A DNA stretch of 56,783 bases from Mycobacterium persicum (GCF_002086675.1 NZ_MVIF01000027.1:1-56783); one strand, 5' to 3'. Positions 44,557 to 53,623 are shown, counted from the first letter of the stretch. Notes: generated from the letters alone by a model not told the origin. Numbers and translations are program-made.

Positions 44557-45093
44557 GTGGGCGATGCGACCGAAGTCAGCAGCGGCGTGGCCGAGCGGGC
44601 CCGGCGGGAAGCCGACACCTATCGCGGCGACAATCCGCGTCCACTGGGCGGTTACCTGATGGTCCTCGCCATCTACGGTGCGGTGGTCGGGCTTACCGCC
44701 GTCGTCGCCGCGGCCACCGGTAAAAGGCTGCCGGAGCGCTGGCGGGCGCAGGATCTTTTCACGGTCACCGTCGGTACCCACAAGTTGTCCCGCTCGCTGA
44801 CCAAGGATGCGGTCACCAGCCCGTTGCGGGCGCCGTTCGCCCACCACGCCGGCACCGGTGGTCCCGCCGAGGTGAACGAGGAAGTCCGGGAAGATAGCGC
44901 GCTGCGCCACAGCCTCGGGGAGCTCCTGACCTGCCCCTTCTGTCTGGACATGTGGGTCGCCACTGCCCTGGTGATCGGGCTGATTTTCGCGCCGAGGTTC
45001 ACCCGTTTAGTCGCGGGCACCTTCACCGCGCTGGCCGGCGCCGACTTCCTGCAGCTGGCCTACGCGACGGCCCAGCAGGCAGCCGAGGGCTGA
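44557..45093 (+). CDS. DUF1360 membrane protein (178 aa)
   Basis: Integral membrane protein of the DUF1360 family (related to Bacillus YjcA-like proteins). Membrane segments are at about 32-55 and 125-170; the motif LLTCPFCLDMWVATAL, with a CxxC pair, is the family signature, as are FTVTVGTHKLSRSLTKDAVTSPLRAPF. GTG 44557 has GAGGAG upstream. The function is unknown. It is 17 bp before the ChaB-domain gene, so the two are probably co-transcribed. The 170 bp before it show no gene. Confidence 0.85.
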   Translation: MGDATEVSSGVAERARREADTYRGDNPRPLGGYLMVLAIYGAVVGLTAVVAAATGKRLPERWRAQDLFTVTVGTHKLSRSLTKDAVTSPLRAPFAHHAGTGGPAEVNEEVREDSALRHSLGELLTCPFCLDMWVATALVIGLIFAPRFTRLVAGTFTALAGADFLQLAYATAQQAAEG

Positions 45094-45110
45094 GAAAAGG
45101 AGGAGATCCA

Positions 45111-45524
45111 ATGCCGAAGACGACCAAGGGCGGCAAGCCGAAGAAGAGCGAGCTGCCCAGCACGCTGCAGCGCTCCAACGCCAAGGCGCAACGCACCTTC
45201 ACCAAAGCCCATGATGCCGCCGCTGAGGAGTACGGCAGCGAGCAACGTGCGCACCGGGTGGCCTACGCCGCACTCAAGCACAGCTTCGAAAAAGTCGGCG
45301 ACCATTGGGAGCCCAAGAAAAAGAAGGGCCCGTCGGACGAACTTGCCAAAGGCGGTGGTCCGCGCAACACCGGCCGCTCAGCGGAGGGCGTCGATGCCAA
45401 CGCCAGCAAAAAGCACCTACTCGACGTCGCGCGGCGCCTTGATGTGCACGGCAGGTCGACGATGACCAAATCGGAGCTGGTCGACGCGATCAAGAAGCAC
45501 AATCGCCGTGTCCGGGGCAAGTAA
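45111..45524 (+). CDS. ChaB-domain protein with C-terminal SAP/Rho-N-like segment
   Basis: 137-aa basic protein. The N-terminal ~60 residues match ChaB: ELPSTLQRSNAKAQRTFTKAHDAAAEEYG and RVAYAALKHSFEKVGDHW. ChaB was described as a cation transport regulator (with ChaA) in E. coli. The C-terminus KKHLLDVARRLDVHGRSTMTKSELVDAIKK resembles a SAP/Rho-N helix pair, which often binds nucleic acid. ATG 45111 follows AAAGGAGG. It overlaps the next gene, the antiporter subunit E, by 17 bp, so it is coupled to the Mrp-type module; a link to cation homeostasis is likely. Confidence 0.85.
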   Translation: MPKTTKGGKPKKSELPSTLQRSNAKAQRTFTKAHDAAAEEYGSEQRAHRVAYAALKHSFEKVGDHWEPKKKKGPSDELAKGGGPRNTGRSAEGVDANASKKHLLDVARRLDVHGRSTMTKSELVDAIKKHNRRVRGK

Positions 45525-45987
45525 GCGGTTACCTCAGTTTGTCGGTGAAACCGGTCTCTGGTGGGTGCTGAGCGCCGGGGTTTGGCTGGCCACGCTGAGC
45601 GCGCGCACGCCAGCGGAACTGACGGTGATGGCCGGGTGCACGCTGCCGGTCGCGGTGCTGGCGCGGTCGGCTCGACGCGCCAACGCCGGCCGCTGGCAGT
45701 TCCGGATCGGCTGGCTGGGGTGGTTGGCGACGGCGGCGCGCGACGTCGTGCCACAGGCTGTTGGCGTGTGGGCACATCGGTTCACCAAGCGCTCCGCGAC
45801 CATCAGGGCATTGCGCTTGCCCGACGAGACCCGGCCGGTGGCCGCGGCACGGCGGGCGACGGCGGTTCTGACACTTGCGACGACACCGGAAACCGTCGTG
45901 CTGCAATGTGATCCAAGCAAACAGTCGGTGCTTGTGCATTGCACACGGGTGCACCCGGGCCGGCTCGAGATGGCGGTGCAGCGGTGA
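45508..45987 (+). CDS. mnhE: Mrp/Mbh-type antiporter subunit E (MnhE-like)
   Basis: 159-aa subunit E of a multi-subunit Na+/H+ or cation/proton antiporter. Two or three hydrophobic segments (about 15-35 and 65-80) precede the conserved C-terminal part RATAVLTLATTPETVVLQCD and LVHCTRVHPGRLEMAVQR, which fits the MnhE pattern of a Pro-Glu/Thr turn and a soluble end. GTG 45508 overlaps the chaB stop region. It is the first of seven tightly overlapping genes (E, F, G, DUF4040, B, C, D). Assignment depends partly on this context. Confidence 0.8.
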   Translation: MSGASKRLPQFVGETGLWWVLSAGVWLATLSARTPAELTVMAGCTLPVAVLARSARRANAGRWQFRIGWLGWLATAARDVVPQAVGVWAHRFTKRSATIRALRLPDETRPVAAARRATAVLTLATTPETVVLQCDPSKQSVLVHCTRVHPGRLEMAVQR

Positions 45988-46238
45988 ACGCGGGGGAACT
46001 GGCGGTGCTGCTGTTACTGGTCGGGGCTTTCGTGCCGGGTGTGTTGATGTCCTCTCGCGGCCTGCCGCACCACAGGCTGGTGGGACTCGAGTTCGCCAGT
46101 CTGGCCGCGGTGATGGCGCTGACAGTGTATTGCGTTGCTTGGCAACGAGATTCGACTCTTATCGTCCCACTGGCGTTGGCTCTGGTATCGCTGCCGAGCG
46201 CGCTGGTCTACACCCGGCTTCTTGCCCGCAAGAGATGA
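45984..46238 (+). CDS. mnhF: Mrp/Mbh-type antiporter subunit F (MnhF-like)
   Basis: 84-aa hydrophobic protein with three membrane helices (about 5-22, 37-52, 58-78). Size and position between subunits E and G fit MnhF/MbhB. GTG 45984 overlaps the stop of the E subunit. The usual family Asp in the second helix is not obvious here (VGLEFASLAAVMALTVYCVAW), so the assignment rests on size, helices and synteny. Confidence 0.72.
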   Translation: MNAGELAVLLLLVGAFVPGVLMSSRGLPHHRLVGLEFASLAAVMALTVYCVAWQRDSTLIVPLALALVSLPSALVYTRLLARKR

Positions 46239-46540
46239 ACGCCCAGTCGATCGGTTGGGCCGTGGTGTTCGCCGGCGTTGCGGCGGTGGCGTTCAGCGCG
46301 GTTGCCGCAGCGCTGCGGGCTCGGGTGCTCGACCGTCTGCACCTGCTGACCGCCGCGACGTCGGTCGGCGTGCCGCTCATCGGCGCGGGACTGATCATTG
46401 TGCGGGGCTGGACTCAGGCCTCGGCGATGCTCGTCGCAATCAGCGTCGTGGTCCTGCTGACCGCGCCGGTGGTCTCGGCCGCGACGGCCCGACTTGCGGC
46501 CGAGCATGACGGCCTGATTGACGAGACCTCACCGCGATGA
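46235..46540 (+). CDS. mnhG: Mrp/Mbh-type antiporter subunit G (MnhG-like)
   Basis: 101-aa membrane protein with three helices. RARVLDRLHLLTAATSVGVPLIGAGLI matches the family signature (the R-hydrophobic-D-RLH segment of MnhG), followed by a third helix (AISVVVLLTAPVVSAATARLA). ATG 46235 overlaps the F stop (ATGA). Confidence 0.85.
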   Translation: MNAQSIGWAVVFAGVAAVAFSAVAAALRARVLDRLHLLTAATSVGVPLIGAGLIIVRGWTQASAMLVAISVVVLLTAPVVSAATARLAAEHDGLIDETSPR

Positions 46541-46803
46541 CCGCGCTTGTCGTGGTGGTCGTGACGCTGGTCGGCGTCACCGGAACCGTCGTCGCGCTGA
46601 CCGGGGCACCCGACCGCCAGGCCATCGGATTGTCGGTGTTCGGCCTGGCTCTCACGCTGATGTTCGTGGTGCTGCAGGCCCCCGATGTCGCGTTGTCGCA
46701 GCTGGCGATCGGCGGAGTCGTGGTGCCGCTGATGGTGATGCTCACCATCCGGGCGGTACACCGGCAGGCCGACAAGCGCGATGGCGAGGAGGCCGGGCAG
46801 TGA
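46537..46803 (+). CDS. DUF4040 / MbhD-like antiporter subunit (88 aa)
   Basis: Small membrane protein equivalent to MbhD, the part that in Mrp systems is fused to the end of MrpA. Three helices; the second to third contain GLALTLMFVVLQAPDVALSQLAIGG, in which QAPDVALSQ is the hallmark of DUF4040. ATG 46537 overlaps the G stop, and its stop overlaps the next gene. A separate DUF4040 subunit, instead of a full-length MrpA, points to an Mbh-type module. Confidence 0.88.
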   Translation: MTALVVVVVTLVGVTGTVVALTGAPDRQAIGLSVFGLALTLMFVVLQAPDVALSQLAIGGVVVPLMVMLTIRAVHRQADKRDGEEAGQ

Positions 46804-47543
46804 CCCGCGGCATCCGGACGGTGGTTTTCGTCGTCGGTGCGATGGGCCTGGCGGCGTGGCTGTGGATCGGCTTGGCGAAGTTACCGGGTTTCGGGCACAA
46901 CCACCATCCGTACCGGGATTTGGCTGTGGCAGCCGCACTTTCACGGGCCACCGGCAACGCGGTCGCCTCGGTCAACTTCGACCAACGGGCGTTGGACACC
47001 CTGGTAGAGGAAACCATCCTGCTGGCGTCGGTCACCGGCGTGATGACCCTGCTGCGCCCGGCCGTCGAAGAACGCGAATACCGGCCGCCGCAACACGACA
47101 CTGTGTTGGACGCGACGCGGCTGGTCGGCTATCTGATGCTGCCGGTGACCCTGGCGCTCGGTCTCGACCTGATTGTGCATGGTCACCTCACCCCGGGCGG
47201 CGGGTTCCAGGGCGGTGTGGTGTTGGCTGCCGGTTTGCACCTGCTCTATGTCACCGGAAGTTTCCGGGCGCTGGATCGGCTGCGGCCGGTCAACGTCTTC
47301 GACATCGGGGAAGCGTTGGGAGCGGCCGGATTTGTGGTGATCGGGCTGGTCGGCTTACTGGTCGGTGGGGTGTTCCTGCGCAACCTGTTGCCGACCGGCA
47401 CGCTGGGCAACCTGTTTTCCGGGGGTTCGGTGGCGCCGCTCAACGTCGCCGTGGGTGTCGAGGTGGCCTGCGGGATGACGGTCCTGCTGGCACAATTCCT
47501 GGCCCAGGAGATCACCATCGTCACCAAGGATTCTGGCCGGTGA
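46800..47543 (+). CDS. mnhB: Antiporter subunit, MbhE-like region fused to MnhB
   Basis: 247-aa protein. Residues ~1-100 contain one N-terminal helix and a helix pair resembling MbhE (NFDQRALDTLVEETILLASVTGVMTLLRP). Residues ~105-245 are MnhB/MbhF: GYLMLPVTLALGLDLIVHGHLTPGGGFQGGVVLAAGLHLLYV, where HGHLTPGGGFQGG is the diagnostic loop. In archaeal Mbh these are two genes; here they are fused. GTG 46800 overlaps the DUF4040 stop. Confidence 0.88.
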   Translation: MTRGIRTVVFVVGAMGLAAWLWIGLAKLPGFGHNHHPYRDLAVAAALSRATGNAVASVNFDQRALDTLVEETILLASVTGVMTLLRPAVEEREYRPPQHDTVLDATRLVGYLMLPVTLALGLDLIVHGHLTPGGGFQGGVVLAAGLHLLYVTGSFRALDRLRPVNVFDIGEALGAAGFVVIGLVGLLVGGVFLRNLLPTGTLGNLFSGGSVAPLNVAVGVEVACGMTVLLAQFLAQEITIVTKDSGR

Positions 47544-47890
47544 GCGTCTACCCCTATTGTGTCGCCGGCTGGCTGGTGTTGATCGGTGCGTTCGGTATTG
47601 TTCGCAGTCGCAACCTGATTCACGCGGTGGTGTGCCTGTCGGTGGCCCAGTCAGGCACCTATGTGCTGCTCTTGGCGGTCGGATTCCAGCGCGGCGCCGC
47701 CCCGCCGATCTTCACCGGGTCCAACGTGCCGCCGCCGGCACAGGTGGTAGACCCCGTGGTGCAGGCGATGACGCTGACCGACATCGTCATCCAGGCGACC
47801 GTCACCGCCTTGCTGTTGGCGCTTGCCATCCAGATCCACAAGCGGCACGGCACGCTGAACCCCGATGAGCTCTCCGCGCTGAGGGGCTGA
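47540..47890 (+). CDS. mnhC: Mrp/Mbh-type antiporter subunit C (NuoK-like)
   Basis: 116-aa three-helix protein of the MnhC/NuoK family: GAFGIVRSRNLIHAVVCLSVAQSGTYVLLLA, and DPVVQAMTLTDIVIQATVTALLLALAIQIHK, in which the QAMTLTDIVI motif is typical of MnhC. GTG 47540 overlaps the B stop. It contributes, with subunits A/D-like proteins, to the proton channel. Confidence 0.9.
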   Translation: MSVYPYCVAGWLVLIGAFGIVRSRNLIHAVVCLSVAQSGTYVLLLAVGFQRGAAPPIFTGSNVPPPAQVVDPVVQAMTLTDIVIQATVTALLLALAIQIHKRHGTLNPDELSALRG

Positions 47891-47896
47891 GCGACA

Positions 47897-49717
47897 GTGC
47901 AGGCCATCGCGGCCCAGCTGCTGCCGCTGCTGGTCGCGATGCCGATCCTGGCCGGCTGCCTGCTACTCGCATTGAGCCACCGGCTTTCAGGTGCGGCGGC
48001 CAGCTGGCTGACCGCGTCGGTGTCCGTCGGCGCGACAGCCGCCGGCGGGTGGGTGGCGGTGGCCGCGCGGGAACAGCCGGTGTTCACCTGGATCGGCGGC
48101 TGGTCCATGCAAGGGCGAACCACGGTCGGTATCGCGCTGGCGGCCGACCCGATCTCGGCCGGTTTGGCCATGCTCGCCGGCTTCTTGATGGCCTGTGCCG
48201 CGCTGTATAGCCGCCGCGGCCTTGACGAGGCCGGTCCCCGCTTCGACGCACTGATGCTCGTCTTCCTGGCGGCCATGAATGGTTTCGTGTTCGCCAGCGA
48301 CGTGTTCAACCTGTTCGTGTTCCTCGAGTTGATGGGTGCGGTGGCCTACGCGCTGACCGGCATCAAGATCGAAGACAAGTCGGCGATCCAGGGTGCGCTC
48401 AACTTCGGCATCATCCAGTCGCTCGGCGCCTGCCTCACCCTGGTGGGGATCGCGATGCTCTACGCGCAGACGGGTCAGCTCGGCATGGCTCAGCTCGGTA
48501 TCGCACTGGCGCACCGCTCGCCGGACGCCACCACCGTCGCAGCCTTCGTCTTGATTATGGCCGCCCTGTTGGTGAAGGCCGCGATCGTGCCGCTGCATTT
48601 CTGGTTGGCCGACGCACACGCGGTCGCCCCCGCGGGGGTCTGCGTGCTGTTCTCCGGGGTCATGGTTGAACTCGGCCTGTACGGCGGGTGGCGGGTGTAT
48701 TGGGTGGTGTTCGCCGACGCGTTGCCGCACGCCGCGGTATCGCGGACCTTCCTGGCGGTCGGCGCGCTGACCGCGGTCGTCGGCGCGGTGATGTGCCTGC
48801 TGCAGCGGCACCTCAAGCGGCTGCTGGCTTACTCGACGATCGGCCATATGGGCTTGTTCTTGGCGGCCACGGCGACGCTGCGCCCCGAGGGGGTCACCGG
48901 GACGGCCGTCTACGTGCTGGCTCATGCCGGCGCCAAGTCGGCATTGTTCTTGACCGTCGGGATTCTGCTGGACCGTCACCAGACGGTGGACGAGTTCGAG
49001 TTGTCCGGACGTGGCCGCGGCCAGTGGCAGCTGGCCGGGCTGTACCTGCTCGCCGCGCTGGCGCTGGCCGGGTTGCCGCCGTTCGGCACCGCGTTGGGAA
49101 AGTCGTTGTGCGAGGAAGCGATCGGCTCCGGATGGGCGTCGGCGTTGTTCCTGCTGACCTCGGCGGCGACCGGCGGTGCGGTGCTGCGCGCCGGGGTGCG
49201 CTGCTTCACGAGATGGGGGAGCGGCGCGCAGCCGGCCGCCGACACGTCGCGGGCCAGCAAAGGCGAGGAGGAACCGGACACGGTCCTGCGCCGGACGCCG
49301 CCGAGTATGCATCTTCCCGTCGCCGCCCTGCTGTTGGGCTGCCTGGCGGTCGGGGTGCTGCCCGGACTTGTCCAGGCCGCCGATGGCGCCGGGCGACGAT
49401 TCGTGGACACGGCCGGGTATGTCGCCGCAGTTCTGGGACGGACGGTAGCCGGCCCGACGACCGGCCCGGCGCACAGCTGGTCGGCGAGTGGGGTAAGCCT
49501 GGCCCTCATCGGTGTGCTGGCCGCCGGTTGCCTGGCGATGCTGGCGTTGCGGCGAACCGACGACAGCGCGCCGCTGCCACGACGGGTGTCGAGGGTGATC
49601 CGACCGGCTGTCGCGGCGCTGCAAGCGGCTCACTCCGGCCATGTTGGCGACTACGTTGCCTGGATGTTCGCCGCCGTGACCCTGCTCGGCGCCGTCTTGG
49701 GCCTGCAGGTGCTGTGA
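47897..49717 (+). CDS. mnhD: Mrp/Mbh-type antiporter subunit D (NuoL/M/N-like, 606 aa)
   Basis: Large proton-translocating subunit with about 14 helices. Conserved ion-path elements are visible: [17 protein letters not shown] (Glu in helix 5), [41 protein letters not shown] (key Lys) and [22 protein letters not shown] loop rich in charged residues (~435-460) separates the last helices. GTG 47897 starts 6 bp after mnhC. It is the only large antiporter-like subunit of the operon: a classical MrpA (~800-1000 aa) is missing. Hydrogenase subunits are also missing, so it is an orphan Mbh-type module. Confidence 0.9.
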   Translation: MQAIAAQLLPLLVAMPILAGCLLLALSHRLSGAAASWLTASVSVGATAAGGWVAVAAREQPVFTWIGGWSMQGRTTVGIALAADPISAGLAMLAGFLMACAALYSRRGLDEAGPRFDALMLVFLAAMNGFVFASDVFNLFVFLELMGAVAYALTGIKIEDKSAIQGALNFGIIQSLGACLTLVGIAMLYAQTGQLGMAQLGIALAHRSPDATTVAAFVLIMAALLVKAAIVPLHFWLADAHAVAPAGVCVLFSGVMVELGLYGGWRVYWVVFADALPHAAVSRTFLAVGALTAVVGAVMCLLQRHLKRLLAYSTIGHMGLFLAATATLRPEGVTGTAVYVLAHAGAKSALFLTVGILLDRHQTVDEFELSGRGRGQWQLAGLYLLAALALAGLPPFGTALGKSLCEEAIGSGWASALFLLTSAATGGAVLRAGVRCFTRWGSGAQPAADTSRASKGEEEPDTVLRRTPPSMHLPVAALLLGCLAVGVLPGLVQAADGAGRRFVDTAGYVAAVLGRTVAGPTTGPAHSWSASGVSLALIGVLAAGCLAMLALRRTDDSAPLPRRVSRVIRPAVAALQAAHSGHVGDYVAWMFAAVTLLGAVLGLQVL

Positions 49718-49721
49718 CGCG

Positions 49722-50882
49722 TCAGTTCATCCGATCGACTGAGGACATGATCTGAATTTCGCCGTCCTGGTATGGACGTCCGTCGGGATACAGCAAGTCG
49801 TGGAACCACAGTTTGGGGACCGTCGGATAGGGGTGTTCCCAGGAGTCCCACGGCAGGTAGGTCTGGGTCTTGCCGGCAACCAACCCCCAATTGAAAGCTG
49901 CGACGTTGTAGCGCTTGGCAATTGGCAGGATTCCGGCGATGGTGCTGCCCAGCGGACGAGCCAGATATTCGGTGCACAGGATGGGCCGGCGCAGCGGCAA
50001 AAGCTCAGCGATGCGGGCTTCGAAGACAGCCGGCGCTCCATAACAATGGAAGGTGACCACGTCGGCGTTGTTCAATTGAATGGCACAGATTGGGCTGCGA
50101 CGCCGCGGATTTGCCCACTGGCCGTGCCACACGCCGCTCGTCAGCGGTTGACTTGGGTCCACTGAGCGTGCCCACTGGAACACCTCCGGGAGCAGTTCTG
50201 CCACTCGTTCCTGCTTATCCGCGCGTTCTACGGAACGATATGGGCGGGCGGGATTGTCGGGCTCATTCCACAGGTCCCAACCCAATACCCGGTCATCGCT
50301 GCGGAATTGGCTCAACACCCCGGTGACGTAGTCGTGCAGGACAGGACGGTAGCTGCGGTCGTCGAGGTGCTCAGCGCCCGGGCTTTGCACCCAACCCGAG
50401 TTGTGCACCCCGGGCCTGGGCTCGGGTTGCGGACCCGGATGGGGAAGCGGATCCCAGCAGGAGTCGAAGAAGACGAAAAGCGGCTTGATGTGATGGCGGG
50501 CGGCGATGGCGACGAACTGTGCGAGACGGCGCTGAAAGCCCCGATTGTCTTGGGCCCAAAGCTGATCGTGGAGAAACACGCGCACACTGTTGAGCCCGCA
50601 CAACCGCGCCCAGCGCAACTCGGTATCGATTTGTCGGGGGTCAAAAGTCTCGGCCTGGAACATCTCGAGCTGATTGACTGCGTTCGAGGTGATGTAATTC
50701 GCGCCGATGAGCCGCTCTTGTGCCTGGTGCCAGGTGTTGGCGCGGTCCGGTGACCACTGCCCGGCGCCCGCCGCGGATGCCCGGGGCACATGAGCCAGGG
50801 CGAGACCCGCCAGCGATACCAGCGGCACTTTGAGCACGGTTCGGCGCGGGATGACGTCACCTCGACTTCTTGCAGAATTCAC
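49722..50882 (-). CDS. Secreted glycoside hydrolase, GH5/GH-A clan type (386 aa)
   Basis: Exported TIM-barrel hydrolase. The N-terminus PRRTVLKVPLVSLAGLALAHVPRASAAG is a Tat/Sec signal peptide (Arg pair before a hydrophobic stretch). The acid/base Glu lies in VLGWDLWNEPDNP and the nucleophile Glu probably in RPILCTEYLARP; WARLCGLNSVRVFLHD and VVTFHCYG are also typical. Related proteins are annotated as 1,4-beta-xylanase or cellulase-like; the real glycan is unknown. The GTG start at 50882 is the first with a complete signal. It ends 4 bp from the antiporter operon, tail to tail. Confidence 0.85.
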   Translation of the reverse strand: MNSARSRGDVIPRRTVLKVPLVSLAGLALAHVPRASAAGAGQWSPDRANTWHQAQERLIGANYITSNAVNQLEMFQAETFDPRQIDTELRWARLCGLNSVRVFLHDQLWAQDNRGFQRRLAQFVAIAARHHIKPLFVFFDSCWDPLPHPGPQPEPRPGVHNSGWVQSPGAEHLDDRSYRPVLHDYVTGVLSQFRSDDRVLGWDLWNEPDNPARPYRSVERADKQERVAELLPEVFQWARSVDPSQPLTSGVWHGQWANPRRRSPICAIQLNNADVVTFHCYGAPAVFEARIAELLPLRRPILCTEYLARPLGSTIAGILPIAKRYNVAAFNWGLVAGKTQTYLPWDSWEHPYPTVPKLWFHDLLYPDGRPYQDGEIQIMSSVDRMN

Positions 50883-51523
50883 ACTATTGGGCCCTTCATC
50901 GGATGACGGTGGAGACTGCCGCGTCGAACATCACTTGCCAGATCCGGGTCAGTCGGTCGTTCCCAGTGGCACGCCCAGTCGAGCACCGACCGAGGGTTGT
51001 CCGCCGGTCGATCGATGCCAGTTCATCAGCCGTTGCGTTGGCGCCGTTAGCATTTCCAGGTTAGCGGGTCGGCGCCGCCTGCGGTGCCGAATGCCACCAG
51101 CTCGCGGGTGCTAGGCAGACAACCTGGGTCGCGGTCGTGACCGGCAGACCGGACAACGTCGTGGGCGGTTGGTCGTTGCGTACCTCCGATGGACTGACGT
51201 GGTAGCTGACTGGCGCCGGCCAAGGGGAGCGTTCCCGAATCCCTTTGCGGCCAAACATGATTGAATGCGCAGGCGTCGGACGCGCGTTGAATAGCAGTCG
51301 AGTATCCAACGCGATCCATGCGGGCAGCCCAGCAAGAGCCCGGCTCCGGGGATCCGCCTCGGCCGGGCGGTCCGGCCCACACCCTGCTCGACGCGGTTGT
51401 GGAGGCCAAGCGCCGAAGCGACCGCGGCACAGACATTCTCGCCCAACCGGCATCAGCGAGGTGGAAGTGCCGGGCCGGCCCCGTTCTGCCACTGCGCACC
51501 GCACCGCCCAGACGGGTCGGTCA
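50883..51523. other. Region with a probable frameshifted gene remnant
   Basis: About 640 bp with no intact gene. On the minus strand, two overlapping frames look like one broken gene: GENVCAAVASALGLHNRVE (about 51390-51446) in one frame and LPAWIALDTRLLFNARP ... IMFGRKGIRERSPWPAPVSYHV ... CLAPASWWHSAPQ (51061-51340) in another, both with C/G-ending codons. A frameshift near 51350 would join them. I do not recognise the family. Between 50883 and 51060 I see nothing. Confidence 0.35.
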
Positions 51524-53314
51524 TCAACGTGGCCGCGACTCTTCCGGAGTCCAGGCCGGCGGCTGCCCGGGCTGGCCGGGGAACAAGAAATCGACGAAAG
51601 CCGCAACCGTGGGTTGCGGTTCGTGGTTGGCCAAGCCGGGGCGCTCGTTGGCTTCGATAAAGGTGTAGTCGGTGCCCGTGACATCGGGCACGAGTAAGTC
51701 GATTCCGGTCACCGGGATAGCGATCGCCTCGGCGGCTTCGATCGCGATTCGACAAAGTTCCGGGTTCACCTTGTCGGTGACGTCGCGAATCGTGCCGCCC
51801 TGATGCACGTTGGCGGTGGACCGAACCTGAAGCCGAATACCTTCGGGAAGAACATCATCGAGCTGCCAGCCGGCTTTGGCGACGGCGTTGCGGGTGATGT
51901 CGTCGAAAGGAATGTGCGATTCGCCGCCGGTAGCGGCTGATCGTCGCCGGCTCTCGGCCTCGATCAAGTCGCGCACGGTGTGCTCGCCCGTGCCGACGAC
52001 CTCCGGCGGCATCCGCAGTGCGGCGGCAACCACCCGGCCGTCGATGACCACCAAGCGCAGGTCGTCGCCCGGCGCTCGTTGCTCAAGCATCACCTCGGGG
52101 TATTCCTCACGAGCTCGCGCCAAAGCCGCGGTCAGCTCGTCGGGACCGTTGTCGGCAGTCACCCCCACGGTGATGCCGTTGCCTTGCTCGCCGCGGGTCG
52201 GTTTGACGACGACCTCGCCGACCTCGGTCACAAACGCGTAGTCGTCGCCGTCGAAGGTGGCCAGGCGCACCCGAGGAACGTTGATGCCTGCCTCCTTGAC
52301 CAGGCGTCGAGTCAAACGCTTGTCGTCGCACCGGCACATGGCGATCGCCGAAGTGCATTCGGACAGCGACTCGCGGGTGATCACGCTGCGCCCGCCGTGG
52401 GTGAGCCGCATCTCGCCAGTCTCGGCATCCAATACCTCAACGAAGATTCCGCGCCGCAGCGCCTCATCGGCGATGACCCGCGCGTAGGGATTGAGGTCAT
52501 CGACCGTCTCCGGCGGTGACGTGAACAGCGGCTCGTTGATGGCGTTGCGACGCTTGATCGCCATCACCGGGACGCGGCGAAATCCGAGCTTCTCATACAG
52601 GGCGATGGCGGCACCGTTGTCGTGCGTGACCGACAGGTCCAGGTAGGCGCGCCCCGCCTGGCGAAAGCGGTCCACCATGGCCCTGGTCAGAGCCTCCCCG
52701 ATGCCGGGCAGCCCGGCGGCCGGGTCGACCGCCAGAGTCCACATACTCGATCCGCGCTCCGGGTCTGCGAAGAGCACCTCGTGGTCGACCCCGGTCACGG
52801 TACCCACCACCGCGCCGTCGTCGTCGCGCACGGCGATCAGGTAGGTCACCGCATCGGCATGCAGATGGTTGTGCCAGATGGTCTCGACCGGCGCGGGAAC
52901 CATTGCACACCGGACAAATACCCGATTCATGGCATCGGCATCTGCGGGGACGGTCAGGGTGCGTACTGTCACGCCCACCGGAGCGGACGCCGGATCCTGG
53001 TTCTCCGAATCGTCGGTGAAACGCAGCCGATAGGTGTGGCTGGGGTCGATGAACAACTCATTAGGTGCTCCGGCGACGATCACGTGCGGCTCTCGTGCAT
53101 AGATGCAGATGTCGCGTCGTCCGGGGGCCTCCTGCCGCAGCACCTCGGCCAGTGCGGCGGAATCGGCAAAGGTTTGGCCGAATATCAGCCGACCCCAACC
53201 CAAATCGAGCTCTACATCGTTGGCCATCGATTCCATCAGGTCCGGCGGCGAGGCGTCGTGCAGGCTCAGCGTGATGGGCTCGGAATGGTCCTGCGAGGGA
53301 TCAACGGCGGTCAT
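51524..53314 (-). CDS. N-acetylglutaminylglutamine synthetase-like GNAT/ATP-grasp enzyme
   Basis: 596-aa two-domain enzyme. About residues 95-265 form a GNAT acetyltransferase (MWTLAVDPAAGLPGIGEALTRAMVDRFRQ, then LSVTHDNGAAIALYEKLGFRRV). The C-terminal half is an ATP-grasp ligase (VVVKPTRGEQGNGI, MLEQRAPGDDLRLVVI, VTGIDLLVPDV, FIEANERPGL), as in cyanophycin synthetase. This combination is that of N-acetylglutaminylglutamine synthetase, which joins and acetylates two glutamines for the osmoprotectant NAGGN. The usual partner, an asparagine-synthetase-like amidotransferase, is not in the window. ATG 53314 is preferred; the frame extends 98 codons upstream without conserved content. Function inferred from architecture. 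Confidence 0.78.
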   Translation of the reverse strand: MTAVDPSQDHSEPITLSLHDASPPDLMESMANDVELDLGWGRLIFGQTFADSAALAEVLRQEAPGRRDICIYAREPHVIVAGAPNELFIDPSHTYRLRFTDDSENQDPASAPVGVTVRTLTVPADADAMNRVFVRCAMVPAPVETIWHNHLHADAVTYLIAVRDDDGAVVGTVTGVDHEVLFADPERGSSMWTLAVDPAAGLPGIGEALTRAMVDRFRQAGRAYLDLSVTHDNGAAIALYEKLGFRRVPVMAIKRRNAINEPLFTSPPETVDDLNPYARVIADEALRRGIFVEVLDAETGEMRLTHGGRSVITRESLSECTSAIAMCRCDDKRLTRRLVKEAGINVPRVRLATFDGDDYAFVTEVGEVVVKPTRGEQGNGITVGVTADNGPDELTAALARAREEYPEVMLEQRAPGDDLRLVVIDGRVVAAALRMPPEVVGTGEHTVRDLIEAESRRRSAATGGESHIPFDDITRNAVAKAGWQLDDVLPEGIRLQVRSTANVHQGGTIRDVTDKVNPELCRIAIEAAEAIAIPVTGIDLLVPDVTGTDYTFIEANERPGLANHEPQPTVAAFVDFLFPGQPGQPPAWTPEESRPR

Positions 53315-53623
53315 GCCGCCCCGCCCTGACAACCCGGTCCGTGCTCGTAAAATACGGCCAGACCCGCCACTGAATGTGCCATCGCCGTGTTGGTTACCCA
53401 TCTTGGGGCGAGTAACAACATTCAGCCGAACCGACGGCCCTGCGATGGATGTAGATGCGCGCGAAGGCGCCGGCCCCTCCACGGATCGAGGCTTAGCCCA
53501 CTGGGGATCGTGTGGTTTACTCACGAGACGACTACCCGGATCGCGTCGGCTAAGGACCGATTCGCCCCCGGCAGCCCGGTCGTGGTGGCCGAGCTCGACA
53601 AGGATCAACGTCAGAGGTGAGCT
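53315..53623. other. Divergent intergenic region
   Basis: About 310 bp between the divergent ATP-grasp and methyltransferase genes, so it should hold two promoters. I find no convincing -35/-10 pair. A 77-codon open frame (53387-53620) lies just before the methyltransferase, but it has no recognisable domain and no good ribosome-binding site. Confidence 0.4.

Noticed and set aside
45939..46540. Long + frames overlapping the small antiporter genes
   Set aside because: The overlapping frames are Arg-rich and lack membrane helices, while the short coupled genes match MnhF, MnhG and DUF4040.
53387..53620. 77-codon frame just before the methyltransferase
   Set aside because: No good ribosome-binding site, Arg-rich N-terminal half and no recognisable family; considered non-coding.
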